Assembly (NCBI GenBank): GCA_964057225.1
Contig: OZ059894.1
Coordinates: 6,913,131 to 6,977,130 of the forward strand
Source of the DNA: Auanema rhodensis
Taxonomy: Eukaryota > Nematoda > Chromadorea > Rhabditida > Rhabditidae
Direction of reading: 5' to 3'
Length of the DNA: 64,000 nucleotides
How positions within the stretch are numbered: the stretch's first letter is position 1; every line of letters begins with the position of its first letter. The position numbers and the translations under genes were made by a program. This document shows positions 47,766 to 60,411 of the stretch, in pieces. The notes beneath the pieces are model-generated. The model was not told the origin of the DNA and did no database searches. It saw nothing but the letters and a program-made list of their open reading frames with translations.

Positions 47766-50700
47766 ATGGAGCCCGGAGGGGACACGTGTTGCAGTGCCAC
47801 AGCACGTGCACTAGACATGTTCAACCGCCGCGGTTCCGTTATTGCTGTTGTCATAGGAGGTTTGTCTAGAATTCAAAAAACATATTTCATTCACTGTGAA
47901 AATGATTCAAGTTGTAAAAGAAGAGAAACAGAATAAAATAAGGAAATAACCAATGCGAGAAACGAGGGAAGCGAGAGATTGGGACCATGCGGGGAAGGGG
48001 GGAGGGCGAGAAGAACGTATAAGAGGAAAGAACGGTGAAAGAAGGCTGTAAAGCATCATATTAGTCAAAACTTCTTGAAAAAAAAAGAAAATAATGAAGG
48101 AAAAAACTAGATTCTCCATTACAACTAACTTTTCCTTTTTTGTTTCCTTCGTTTTATATATTGTTGTGCTATTGAAGATACTTCGGCTGAAAATTCTGTT
48201 TGTCTCTGTGTATGTATGTCTGTTGCATGTACATATGTATCTTGGTATCATCAATATTATAGAATATCATCGAGCATGTTGTCCTCAGCTATTTTGTTTT
48301 GCTACAACTCTAAATGCCTTTTTTTCTCACAATTTCCCTCGTCTCTCTTCTTTTCTAGTTGTTTTTCTTTTGAATCCTTTTTTCTCGTCTTCATTTCTCA
48401 CACAGCTTCTTCAGCGTCGACGTCGTCGTTGCTTCTTCATCTTTATCATCGCCTTCTCCTTTTCATTCTTTCTTCTATCCTTTCCTTCTTTCTTTTTCTC
48501 GTCTTCCTTTCTTGTTCTCGTTCCTGCTACTCTTCATTTTACTCCATCTCATTCTACTACTACTGCAACTACAACTTCTTCATCATCATCTTTTCCTCTT
48601 TCTATTTCTCTCCTTTTTCTTTTCTTTTTCTTCTCATGTTTTCAATTGTGCATCTTCTGCTCCTGTTTGGTTTGCTTCTTCCACTACCCCTCCGGTTACT
48701 TTCATTCCTCATCCTGCTATGTTCGAACTGCCATGCTTCTTAACATCTTTATTCGAACTCAACACTTGCATTCTTACTGAAACTGTTATTGATTCTGTCA
48801 GCAGCATTTTCACATACCGTTTCATTTAGATATTTGTTTCTAATTTTGAAAAAAAAACAAGCTAAACTTAGATGTTGTTGTTTGACATAGACCATTTCTA
48901 TTGCAATGGCTGAAATTTTATTTGGATTTCTAATTGCGATCTGAGAAACGGATTAATCTTTGTTTTCTTTGCATTTCTTCAAGGTTTATGTAAGTTTTGA
49001 ATGAAGTTTAACCAACCATCAGACAGATAGAGAGAAAGAGAGTGATAATATTGAAAAGTACTTGATGAATATACGCGTGGGAAATTTCACGTGCGGTAAA
49101 AATGAATTTTTTTGCGTTTTACGTGAAAAACGTGAAAGATTATTTCAAGCTATTTTCGCGTGGTGAACGGTCAAATTTTTTTTTATAAATTTTAAATTTT
49201 TTTAATTTCATTTGATTCATTATATGCTTCAGGAAACACGCCCGACGTGTTACCGTGTACAACGTCGAGTGCCACGACGGCTGCGTCAACGTCATCATCC
49301 GTCGTCACGACGGATATTCCGTCTACAAATTCTGATCCTGACAGTCACGGCTATACCGACACCCAGTTAGTTTGAGCGTAATTATAATTTTATTCTTTGT
49401 TGTTGTTTTGATTCAAGACTTTGAAAAAAGATATTATCATGTAATATATGAATTTGTTTTTAGAAATGATTGGCGTCCTCCATATCCACGACTGGTTGCC
49501 TTCCATGACGTTTTATCTTTAGCCGCTGGCTGGTCTTTAGGTCTTCATCCGACCTGCTTTGATGACAAACCCACGGGTACGTAATCAGTTAGAAATATTG
49601 TTTTCTTTCATAGATGTAAACTTACAACTTTATTTGCGATTGTAGGTGCTAGTCAAGCTCAATCTCCATGTGAAGATGATTGCGGAGACGGAAAATGCAA
49701 TGAGCTATTAGCTAGCTGTCCCGCATTTAGGTTTGTATTCTCGTTTAACTAAATATCTCAATTTTTTCCTTTAGAAATGAGCTGGGTTGGGAACCTACCC
49801 GACGCTTAGCTTTAAGCCGCTACACTAGTGATGGGCCCGTTGAAGCTCATGAGTGTGAAACGTGGATGCGAGAGGTGAACCTTGATATGATTTATCTTAT
49901 TATTCCCATATTTTTTAATATTTAATATTCAAATTTTTCATAACATTTACTTTTTTTTTAAATTTTAAAAATATACTTTTTTTCAGCACTCTGCTGCTGA
50001 AGCTGGTATTTTAGAAGATGTTTCTAACGTCTATCTAGGTGGACGACTGTGTGCAGCTCGTCAACCAAAAACCGTTATAGAACCCCAAGATATAGGTTCA
50101 TATTATTATCGTCATTGCTTCTCTGGACGAAGTAAGATTTGAATGTGTTCAAATTATTTTATAATTTTCATTTCTTTCAGCTCATGTAGAATATTTTGGT
50201 TCTGATGATGACATGGGTCCCATAGCTATCAGTATGGTCCGAGAAACAAATGAACGAAACAAAGAGCAATCAGCAATTTATAGAATGATTGTTAGAATTA
50301 GTGATGTAAGTTAAAACTAAGAGTTCAACTTCAAATATTTTTGTTGTTTTATTGATATCTTTGATTTGATTTGTTTAGCTTCGAACTATGAGAGTAGCCG
50401 TTCCTGAGGAAGCTCTATCTGATTCAAATGATCGCGGAAATCGTCCGATCATGAGAGAATTATTAGAACTGGTTAGTTGTTGTCAATAACGAACATTGAA
50501 ATCAAGTGGTATATTCCAGGTGTGTCCTCAGATAAGTTTTAGCATCTTGAGACCAGCAATACAATCTCCACGTGTTGAAGAAATATTAATGAAAATAGAT
50601 GAGCAACCCATTTATACTCGGTATAAAGTTGGTGTCATGCTTTGCAAAGCCGATCAAAGTACCGAAGAGCAAATGTACAATAACGGTAATAATGTTGTAC

Positions 50701-53347
50701 ATGATCCTCAATAACTTGCAATTTTTTGTAGAGTCTTCATCACCAGCATTTGATGAATTTCTGGATTTTCTTGGTAACCGTGTCAAGTTGAAAGGCTTTG
50801 ATCAATATAAGGTTGCAGACATTTATAAAAGTTATAATATTTTATTTTATTCTGTAGGGTGGACTAGATACTCGTGGTGATACAACCGGTACTCATTCGA
50901 TTTATGTTGAACATCAAGCTCATGAAATTATGTTCCATATATCAACTTTACTTCCATTTACACCTAGTAATAAGCAACAAGTATGATTATCAATTTTATT
51001 TTATTTTATTTTTATTTTTATTTTTATTTCAATATAATCCTTTCTATTGGCTAATGTTTTGTTTATTCATTTTTCTTTCCAGTTACCCCGCAAGCGTCAC
51101 ATTGGTAATGATATGGTTACTATCATTTTCCAAGAGCCAGGTGCTCTACCCTTTTCCCCAATGACAGTTCGCAGCCATTTCCAGCATGTTTTTATTATAG
51201 TCCGTGCTCATAATGCTTGTACTGATAATACAACTTATAGGTGTGACATATACACTTACAACAACTTTTTTCTTTTTTCTTTAGTGTCGCGGTCTCTCGA
51301 TCAAAAGAAGTTCCAGCATTTGGACCTCCAGTACCGCCAGGTGCTACATTCAGCAAATGCGCTGAGTTCCATGACTGGCTCCTGACCAAGAGTATTAAAT
51401 TATTTAATTTTCTTTTAATCAAAGTTTTATTCTATAGTTATTAATGCTGAAAATGCTGTTCATAAATCTAAGAAATTTGCTACAATGGCTGCAAGAACAC
51501 GTCGTGAAGCTCTCCGGGATTTATGCGAGAACTATGTTGGACCACATCAAAACGAAGGACCTAGTCGCATTGCGAGTATGTTGATGTACTTGTGAGCTTA
51601 AAAACAAAGATGATATCGTTTCAGGTCGTTTCTTAGGAGGAAGTGTCAAACGTCGAGAACGACATAACCCAAAGCCTGATATTGCAAACATGCGCGGTGC
51701 TCTATCCTGGCTTGTTGATGTTCATGATCACTCATTAAATCAGGTAGATCTTTAACTTATTTAACGTTCCTATTTGAAAATTATAATTCAGAGAGTAAAT
51801 TGTGTTCTTGGTTTGTCGCAAGATGCATTAGTGCTGTTGGAAAGGCCATCAGGAACTGTTCTATTCATAACACCAACACATTCAGTTATTGGATGGGCTG
51901 TAACAGATTTTGGGTATAACTGCTTTATAGGATACTGATATCATTTAATGTTGTTTTCAGGCTAAAACTATACTATGATCATGGAGAAATGTTATTGCTT
52001 AGATGCTGTACTGAAACCGGGACAGATGCTGAGCAGAATGGCTTAATAAGCAGATTGCAATCCGTTACTAAGGGTGATGAGGCTAAAGAGGTTTTTATTT
52101 TCGAAAAAAACAAATTACTTACAAAACTGCTTTCAGGTGATTTTGAGGAGACCTAGAGTATCAGATACATGGGGTTTCCATGTTCAAGAAGAAGGGGTTG
52201 TAACAGATGTAGAAATGTACCAAACAGCTTGGAAAGCTGGACTTCGTCAGGGTAGTCGGATAGTTGAGGTTTATAATCAAAAATATTATTTCATAATTGC
52301 AAGGCATTTTAGATGGAATCATTGTCTGTTGCTACTCTCGGACTTGATCGAATCAGTCAAATGTTAACAGATAGGGAAAACTTACGGTTACTCCTCATTT
52401 CACCAGCTTCTGATGGATCGCCAAGACGAGGGTAACTATCAATTTATATTTTTTTTTCAATTGTGTTTTTTTCTTCAGATGCGAAGATCCTCATTGTCCA
52501 GCTGTACGTGGTACTATCGAAGAAATGCTGACACCTGATGCATTTGCTCGACAACCCACATTGTAAGTTCTATTATATAAACACAGATAATTCTCTTATT
52601 CAAAATGATAGAATTGACAGGTATCAAAGCATGTTCCGAATGAGAAATCAAGAATATGCCAGTTCATCCACGAGTAGCCCTGCGAGTTCATTTGATGAAC
52701 GAACATTTTCTTTCGGTTCTCGAAGACCTGATGTTACTGGTCGGGCAAACAGCTCAGGGTGAGTCAATTGTTTTTTTTTGGATTTCTTGTTACAATTTTC
52801 TTCTGAAGATCGGCATCTGTTATACATAAGTCATGCACCACAAATCGTAAACCACAGAGTACCTCAGTTCATGAGCATATGTGTATGCTTCTGAACACTC
52901 CGAAAGGATTGAATAGAGCACAATCAGATGAACACCTTCGTTCCCCATTAGCTGAAGAATCAAAGAAAGTAAGTTACACATAAACTTTGATTTCTTATTT
53001 TTATTTAAGGCCCCATTATCAGCACGAGAATCAACTAATGACGGCGAACAGAGCGAAATAGCTAAGTGTCAGGTGCATCTAGAGCATATGCTACAAGAAA
53101 AGCGGGCCATGGACTTGATGATTCAACAACTGAGAAAACAATTGCATCATGTATGTATTTCTGTTAAAACATCAAAAATTTTATATTTGCTTCTTCAAAA
53201 GTTAGATAAGAGTTTGAACACAACCAAACCTTATAATCTTATAATTCAATGAATTCAATGAATAAATTTTTGTTTTAGGAGCGACAAGCACATGATAATA
53301 CTCGACGCGAATTAGAACGGTTACGTACAACTCTGGAAAAACGCTAG
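47766..53347 (+). CDS. sipa-1: SIPA1-like Rap GTPase-activating protein with PDZ domain
   Basis: Twenty-four exons join in frame to about 957 residues, from ATG 47766 to TAG 53345-53347. SIPA1-type proteins switch off Rap GTPases at junctions and synapses. After a Thr/Ser-rich N-terminus comes the dimerisation region with [15 protein letters not shown]. The RapGAP domain holds [26 protein letters not shown], and the catalytic segment [19 protein letters not shown], whose Asn in IGND is the expected catalytic asparagine. [11 protein letters not shown] and [16 protein letters not shown] follow. A PDZ domain ([27 protein letters not shown]) comes next. A C-terminal coiled coil ([20 protein letters not shown]) closes the protein. 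The first exon is 47766-47859, the second 49233-49365 and the last 53279-53347. The N-terminus is shorter than in vertebrate SIPA1L proteins. Confidence 0.93.
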
Positions 53348-54749
53348 ATGACCAAGAGAGATGAAACAATTCAAAGAAAGAGCCTTCATAGAAATTTGAA
53401 AAAAAAGATCAAATAATGGACAAAATTTGTTTTAAGTTTGATAACACAAGTCCCACTACTCCCTCACATTCATTTCTTCATTTGTATTGAAGGTAGTAGC
53501 TAAGCTTCGTCATGCTTTTATCATCCGAGTTTGAACCCATTACCTTCTTTACTCATGAAAGCAATGTAAATTTCCGTATCGTTGGTCACATAATCATTCC
53601 GTTAATAATACATAACTTCGGAGTTTCTCTCAGAAAGTTTCATTTTACCGTCAATTTCAATATGTTGTCAAGCGATTGTTACATGTACATGTTGTTTCAT
53701 TCGGTTGTGCATTCGATTTTAATCCCATTGTGTATGGTAAAGACAAAATACTTTCCAACCTTCATCTCTGATATTCTGTTTTGACCCTACCACCCCATAT
53801 ATATATATTACATATAATATATATTTCTACAATTTTATTTTTAAATAATGAAATATTTCTTCATTGATACGTTATACCTATTTGCCTTTCCTGTATACCC
53901 TTGAATGCGCAAAAAAAAACAATCAACAAATAAAGAAGAAAATACTATTTCCGGGAAAGTTTTATTTTTGGCTATACAAGTCTCTCTTTCTCTCTTCATC
54001 TTCTGTCTTGTTTCTCGCATTCTATTACCCTAAAACCTTAATCCTATAAAAAATTCATCTATTTCCTCATATTTGTATTTTTTTTTGGTTTGTTTGTTCA
54101 TTCACATGGCATTTTTTGTTTCTACCGTTGTCTAGACTAAACAGCTGCCCTTATTTTCTATTTTGAAAATGTACTTATTTCTACCTATTCAGGAATATTC
54201 ATTATAGGTATTTGAATGACAAAAAATTCCGTCTATCCGTATTAATTCAGCTAACAATCATACAAAAAATGCACTTAATAAGTCAGCTAGAAACCATTTA
54301 TTTCTTCAATTTTTCTATAATTTTCTTCTCTTTTTTTTGGCAAAAAGTTGTAATTTATATTATATTATATTATGTTCATTAAAAATGGACTGTTGTATGT
54401 GGGTAGCATTGTATTAATATACTTTTTTTTTAATTTTTCTTCTATTTCTACTCGTTTCAACAAAAAAATTCTACAAATAGATTTTATACATTTTATTCCG
54501 GAAATATTAAAAGAATAAATATAATAGAGAGACAAAAAAACCTTTTAAAAATTGAATAAGGTTTTAAATTCTTTTTAAGACCAGAAAAAATGTGAATAAT
54601 TTAGTTTATAAGTAACATAAGTTAAGAATTGATATACCAATTATATGAAATACATTATGTTTTATGTTAACTATGAATGGAAAACTTAAATGAACCCAAT
54701 GTTTACTCTTACACTTCTAAACTAAATCCCAAACTTTAGGAAATAAATT

Positions 54750-54848
54750 AATTCACATAGAGCAATTGCTGGACCACGGTTGTAGTTTGTCACATGAGAG
54801 GACAGGCACCAGTTTTCAGAGGATAAAAGTGAAGAAGCCAATCTTAAA
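54750..54848 (+). other. Possible non-coding first exon with strong splice donor
   Basis: A GC-richer segment of about 100 nt ends in AAA followed by GTAAGTAT, a near-perfect donor. The next good acceptor on this strand before a start codon is TTTTCAG at 57403-57409, just before the Kunitz ATG at 57412. It could be the 5' untranslated exon of that gene. The left edge is approximate. Confidence 0.35.
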
Positions 54849-55093
54849 GTAAGTATGGATTGTTTTAGTCACTCAACAGTTAGCTAAGGCTTTTTGCCTC
54901 ATACTAAAATCTCCAAGGCTACAACTATGCTTTCTCTATCTCTCTCCTTTTCTTGCTCTTTTTTCTTTTTCCTCAATCACTATCAATACTTTTCGTTCTC
55001 TCTTCTCTCGTTCCCGCTTTATTTTGCTCACTCTCTTATTTTATCCCTTCTCTCTCTTTTTTCCTCATCCGGCCTTTGTTCCTTATATTTAGT

Positions 55094-55152
55094 CCTCTTT
55101 CAGTTCGTTGAACAGGAGTGCATAACTCAGCACACTGCCTTGCGCCTTGTCC
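55094..55152. repeat. Direct repeat, left copy
   Basis: About 59 bp that recur at 55415-55473 with a few substitutions. The core TTCGTTGAACAGGAGTGCAT is identical in both. It has no coding potential shared between copies. Confidence 0.85.
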
Positions 55153-55414
55153 TCGCATCAATGTTGTTTCCTTGTAAAGTTTTTGTAAGCTTGCATACTG
55201 TCGATGACCAAGCAAGAGCAAAACAGAAGCAAACATGTTTACTTCATTATTTGTGTGTATAATATGGCGTAGCTGTTGATTTGTCTTGTTAATATAAGAA
55301 GAAGCATGTTATCACAACTAGGTCCACATGTTCTTCTTGTTCTAACACTAGCCAACGCCTATAGAAGTTAGTATCGAAGGCAACAATAGAAAACAGTACT
55401 CATTTCGTGGTTCA

Positions 55415-55473
55415 CCTCTTTCAATTCGTTGAACAGGAGTGCATAACTTAGCACATTGCTTTGCATCTTGTCT
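55415..55473. repeat. Direct repeat, right copy
   Basis: This is the second copy of the 55094-55152 unit, 321 bp downstream in the same direction. The differences are mostly transitions (G/A and C/T), as expected for an old local duplication. Confidence 0.85.
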
Positions 55474-57411
55474 CCACCTAAAAGTCGAACTATTTCTTTT
55501 CATAATTCCTAAACAACCGTGAAACGTTCATGCATGTGCTATGTGTATGTGCGTTAGAACATGTAGCATTTATGTGAAAATTCTGATTCTCGAAACCAAT
55601 ACGTTCCACTAATCCGGTATTTCTCTCTCAGTATTTCTACTCTGCATAGTGAAATTAATTGTTTCCTTTTCTGATAGCCTATTACGAATCTTATCTTTTC
55701 ACATCATCGACATGATATCTACATCCTTTCATCCGTTTTCTCTTATGTGATCCATAAATAGAGCAAAATAATGTTTTTCGATCATTACTCGATAAGTGAA
55801 CATACACATACGTGTGTATTTCAATCTTTAATTCATTTTTCAAAAAAACAATCAAAATAACATTTTAGTTATGTGATTTTACCGCTTTCAAACTATCATC
55901 ACACCATTTTCCATACATCATTGAGTTTTCCGTCAACTCTTTTCAATCGGAATTTCTTTTCTTTATTTTCTGAAAATTACAAGCTCCTCCCATACTCAAA
56001 CGATTTTTCGCTGAACTTTTTTATTTACATTCACACTATTTGACAATATATCTTAACTATAACTTTGTGAATCATGTGAAGTTACCGTTAGCCTAATTTA
56101 TCGTATTTAAGGAGAACTTACAGGTTTTCGGCAGTTGTTCACTCCAATTCTTTGATTTTTCATGTATCTTTAACAAACTTTCTGAAAATAAAAATATAAA
56201 AAGTAAAACGATGATAATATAGCATCGTTCTTCTTGTTTCTTTTGTTCATCTTTAGTGTTGCCCTTGACTATAAAACGATGTCATTCTTCTCGCCTGAGG
56301 TCGTTGTCATCGATTCGGTTCTTGATGCGTAGCCATCATCATGATCATCATCGCCATCACACTCATCATCACCTCTGCAATGGCGCTGAAGCCAGCGCCA
56401 ACGTCGACGTCCTCTTCATCCGTTCGTCCAGTCATTTCTTCTTTGTGGAGCTGAAGTTGATATGATGCAGCTGACACAATAAGTATCTTACACACATACA
56501 CACACATTAATTGAAAGGCCATTCTTTCTTGTATATATCTATTGAATGCCTACTACAATCACATCAGAATCTGATCAATGTTTCAAGCAATTGTTCTTTT
56601 AAACCTTTTTTCTTTCACCACGTTGAATTGTCGTCTTTGTTACCTGTAGATGGGTGCAGTTCATCAATGACGTGTCTGTGGTCCAGTACGACATTTTCGT
56701 GTGTTGACTATCAGAATACTTTAAGCCACATGACGATGTCAATGTGTCTGGCAGCTTAAACAATTCATTGTTTGATATTTTATTGATGTTTACTAATGCT
56801 TAATCAAATCATCAGTAAGTATACTGATTAAGTTTTATTTCTTAGTTTTACGTATTAAATCGTTCTTTTTTGAGATTGAAAAATGATAAGAGTGCTAAAA
56901 ACAAAATTAAGTTGTTAAGATGCTCTGCCCTCATTTCTAAACGTACTGTCTTTGCCTATTTTGAATATGACAACCTTAAAGTACTCCTGAAATTGACGCC
57001 ATAATCTATGAAATCTTTTGTATAAAAAGGTTTTTTTTTCACTCACTTTTCAAAGTTTCAAATCTTTTTTTATACTGGATTCAATCGATTATCATTTTTT
57101 CTGGATTGAATAGACACACATACACAAATAGTTTTCTCCCATTCATGATGCTCTCTACTCATTCCTCTATCATCTATCTATCCATCCATTCATTCATCCA
57201 TCCAGTCAGTCAGCCATTCATCTGTCCGTTTTCCCATATGTTTTACAGATAATAGTTGAAAACGAAATTCCTTGTTTTGAATCTCATTAAAAACAATATA
57301 GTCTGACTAATTTATAATTTGCTTTTCTCTCTTTTTTTCTTCTTTTTATGATTTATAGCAATAATTCGAAAATATCTTTCTTATCAAGTGACCATAGTTT
57401 GATTTTCAGGT

Positions 57412-58486
57412 ATGTGGTCGGTATTGCTCTTCGTAGCCTGCAGCATTGCTTCTTCTTACGCTGGTAGGTGCTTAACTTGACACCAACACATCAAAATTGA
57501 GAAAAAAAACTTTTTGTCAATGGCTCTAAGAATGAAGTCGAAGGTGATTTCGGTTATTTCAGAACGTCCATCACCACTTCCGCCCATATGTAAATTACCA
57601 TTGGACAGGGGACAATTTTGCTCCGAGAACGAACCAACCATTCGTGTAAGTTTTAAGAAACGTGTATTACAACTTAACTGAGATGAGAGAAAAAACTTTT
57701 CAAGAACTTTTCCACTCAAAAAGCTCTAATCTATTGTGAATGAAACCATTAGTTTACACTCAAACAAATAGAAAGAACAGCAAGAAAGCAATGATGGGTG
57801 AACAAACTCATTTTCTAGCTTGAGTAAGCATTAGTCATCGAATGTTACTGAAATTCAAAAATCATTCATAATTATTTGTATGTTTACAGTATCATATGGA
57901 TCCCGAAACATTGGCTTGCTTAGCTTTTGAGCACAAGGGTTGTGGAGGAAACGCTAACAGCTTCTCCAGTAAAGGAGAATGCTCACAACGCTGCATTCCA
58001 GGTACACATCGCATTCAATTCATAGTTATCCAAATATTTCAGCCGATTATTTGATGTGCGCTGCTAATGAGCCACCTGTACGTCGTGAAAATGGAGATTC
58101 TTCATGCCACGGAAACTTACTCTTGCCTCTTGGACTCTCATTATCTACACCATCCCCATGTCCTGCAGGTTCATCTTGCCATGTTGGATTCGCCGTCGGA
58201 ATTTGCTGTGATGATGCAGCCTCAGGTAATTGAAACATCATCTGATGGTCAAAGTTTGATTTAAATATTCAGCTGCTGTAAGTGCCAATTATAAGCCTGA
58301 TTGCGGTCCTGGAAAAAAACCATTTAAATCCGAACAATACGGATTTCAGGTGATTATAACAACGAAAATAAGAAAGTATACTTATTTTTTCAGCTTATTC
58401 ATCTTGGTAAATCATGCGAAAACGATTTCTGCCCAATAAATTCGACTTGCCATCAAGGCACTTACTACGCCTACTGTTGCCATTAA
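57412..58486 (+). CDS. Secreted Kunitz-domain protein with cysteine-rich C-terminus
   Basis: Six exons (57412-57463, 57563-57645, 57890-58001, 58043-58225, 58273-58349, 58394-58486) join to 199 residues. The signal peptide is MWSVLLFVACSIASSYA. A Kunitz (BPTI-type) domain follows at about residues 28-80: it starts CKLPLDRGQFC and contains YHMDPETLACLAFEHKGC, GGNANSF and ECSQRC, giving the expected six cysteines. Two more cysteine clusters (CPAGSSCHVGFAVGICC and CENDFCPINSTCHQGTYYAYCC) resemble the Lustrin-type repeats often joined to Kunitz domains in nematodes. The position after the second Kunitz cysteine (SENEP) lacks the usual Lys or Arg, so trypsin inhibition is not assured. An AATAAA lies at 58528-58533. 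Confidence 0.93.
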
Positions 58487-59774
58487 AATACTTTTGAAAT
58501 CAGTTTTTTTTGTATATAAGCTTTAAAAATAAACGTGTACTTCAATTTCATGTTAAATCTGTAAAAATGCTCACAAGATAAACGTTTCGTAAATATATAT
58601 TGTGTTCTTGTAACAGTGGAGGCTGCGTTGAGAAACAAATTTAAAAATAAACTACGAATTGTTCGTCTTTATGATCAAAAAAATAACTATTCATTAATGT
58701 TCATCCTCATTAGAGATAAACTCATTGTTTTAGACCATAAAATTAGATGAATAATGAATAAAACAAAGAAACATTAAAAATTATATATATAAACACTAAA
58801 ACTGCTTAAATTAATGATATACATATATTAGAAAATGAAAACAAAACAATAAATTTTAAAATTATAACATCACAAATCGAAACAAACTAGGTCCCATGAG
58901 TTTTAATTACTTTTATTAAAAAAAACAACCATTCTTCACGATGCTTGGAAAAGAAATAAAATACTAACAACGTAGCACGTGAAATAAAAAAGATTTCACG
59001 TATGAGTGTCAAATCATATCTACTGGTATAATTTGTAGCTGTATCTTTCAATGGGATTCACATTTGTAATATGCTGATTAAAAGTCGTCATTCAACATGT
59101 GCTGAGTTCAAAAATATTCTCATAGTTTAATTAACATAAGAAATATAATAAACCTTGTATTATCTCAAGATACGAATTCTGAGCATCGAAATTTCTCATA
59201 ATAGGCTGGTAATATCGTAGATACGCTGCGTATATTGCTATGATATCTTCAAAAACTACCCTGATATGGAACAATATTTGCTTACGTACCGCTTCTTATA
59301 CCAGTCTATCAACATGGTACATTTCTTTCTCACAATGTGACAAGACTGTGGAACTTATAGCAACAAAGCCAAAAAAAACTGCTTTACAGATAAACAGAAG
59401 GCCCTATCTAGATTGCATATTCTCTTATCTCTCTCTCCTTATTCTTACAAATTAGCATTAATTTAAAATTATAAGATAAATTATATACGTACTTAGGTAC
59501 AATGTATATTAAATTACAAAAATCTAAAGTTTTGAAACGCTCTGCCGTGAATATAAAAATGTTTTATATAACATTGTACGGTATAAAGATATGTTCCAGT
59601 TCCGTCACGTAAAATTGCGTATTAGTCATCTCATCATTCTTCAAAATTATTGTATTCGCGTTCATATAAGTGTTCAAAATGAGCGCATTCTCCTAATATT
59701 TTCATTATTTATATTTTGGTTTATATATATATATATAGCATTTTAAAATTGAACAATATGGTTTTAATTTTTAG
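58487..59774. other. Intergenic region after the Kunitz gene
   Basis: No exon is supported. It is very AT-rich with a short TA repeat near 59729. The end, TTTTTAG directly before ATG 59775, is an acceptor and probably a trans-splice site. Confidence 0.6.
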
Positions 59775-60252
59775 ATGGCTCTTCTTGATTTATCCCAACG
59801 TCATGCTGATCTTCTTAACCAAGAAACTAGCCACAATGAGAAGGCTGATCTTACTGTCGGAGGTTATGCTGATATAATGGATTTAGAAGCCCCTAGAAAT
59901 GTATGTTTTTTTATGTTTAAGTAGCTTTTTTTATTTCTATGTTTAGACGGCTAAATACGCCCCTCATGAGCTTCTTGCTGAAGGATCTCGCATGAATACT
60001 CCAATTTCTGATATTATCCATACTAAACGCTTGCTCAATGGAAATGGACAAGCTGAACAGCTTCTTCTGTATGTTTATATTTTATTATTTAATTATTCAC
60101 AAATTTATTTCAGCGAACTCAATTCTGCTGCTCAAATTAACCGTGGACCACCAGGTGTCTTTGAATCCTCAAGATTGCATTTCGATATGCTTTTGGGAAG
60201 AGATAGCGAAATTCATCCTTCTGATTATTTGAACTTCGATTCCAAATTTTAA
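59775..60252 (+). CDS. Small conserved-looking protein of unknown function
   Basis: Three exons (59775-59900, 59947-60068, 60114-60252) join to 128 residues. I do not recognise the family. The protein is soluble, has no signal peptide or membrane segment, and is helical in character: it starts MALLDLSQRHADLLNQE, contains HTKRLLNGNGQAEQLLLELN, and ends in a well-formed FESSRLHFDMLLGRD and SDYLNFDSKF. Codon use and short introns are those of a well-expressed gene. An AG acceptor touches the ATG. It is followed by mdt-6 after 159 nt on the same strand, with an AATAAA between them, so it is probably the first gene of an operon and may have a housekeeping role. Confidence 0.85.
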
Positions 60253-60411
60253 ATGGTTAATACTGGTGTGAATTTGATCTTTTTGTATCCAATCAAGCAA
60301 ACAATAAATTATTTCTCTCTTTTATTTGTATATATCAAGATAAGGTTGAACAACCAGAACTATATGACTTAACGTAATAATTTAAAGAAAAAAATAATGA
60401 TTTACAGCATT
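60253..60411 (+). promoter_or_regulatory. Operon-type spacer before mdt-6
   Basis: This 159-nt spacer contains AATAAA near 60302, a T-rich stretch after it, and the acceptor TTTACAG four bases before the mdt-6 ATG. The arrangement fits an operon with trans-splicing of the second message. Confidence 0.55.

Larger units (their letters stand above)
53348..57411. other. 4-kb region between sipa-1 and the Kunitz gene
   Basis: No coding exon is supported. It includes a possible non-coding first exon ending at 54848, a pair of 60-bp direct repeats, and CA-, CATC- and CATT-rich stretches near 57110-57220. The remainder is AT-rich. Confidence 0.5.

Noticed and set aside
47711-47859. Second open frame in the first sipa-1 exon (starting near the acceptor and rich in Cys and Arg)
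   Set aside because: It has a stop just after the acceptor and does not continue into the next exon, while the frame from ATG 47766 does.
48094-48829. Long plus-strand open frames (up to 228 codons) rich in Phe, Ser and Leu
   Set aside because: They lie in a pyrimidine-rich part of sipa-1 intron 1. TTC/TCT/CTT-rich DNA rarely gives stop codons, and no domain or splice pattern is seen.
53490-53580. GGGTTCAAACTC on the minus strand, resembling a tRNA B box
   Set aside because: No matching A box, acceptor stem or anticodon arm could be built around it. No tRNA was found elsewhere in the window by eye.
56256-56522. His-rich and Met-rich open frames on opposite strands
   Set aside because: They arise from CATCATCAC-type simple sequence and are not linked to exons.
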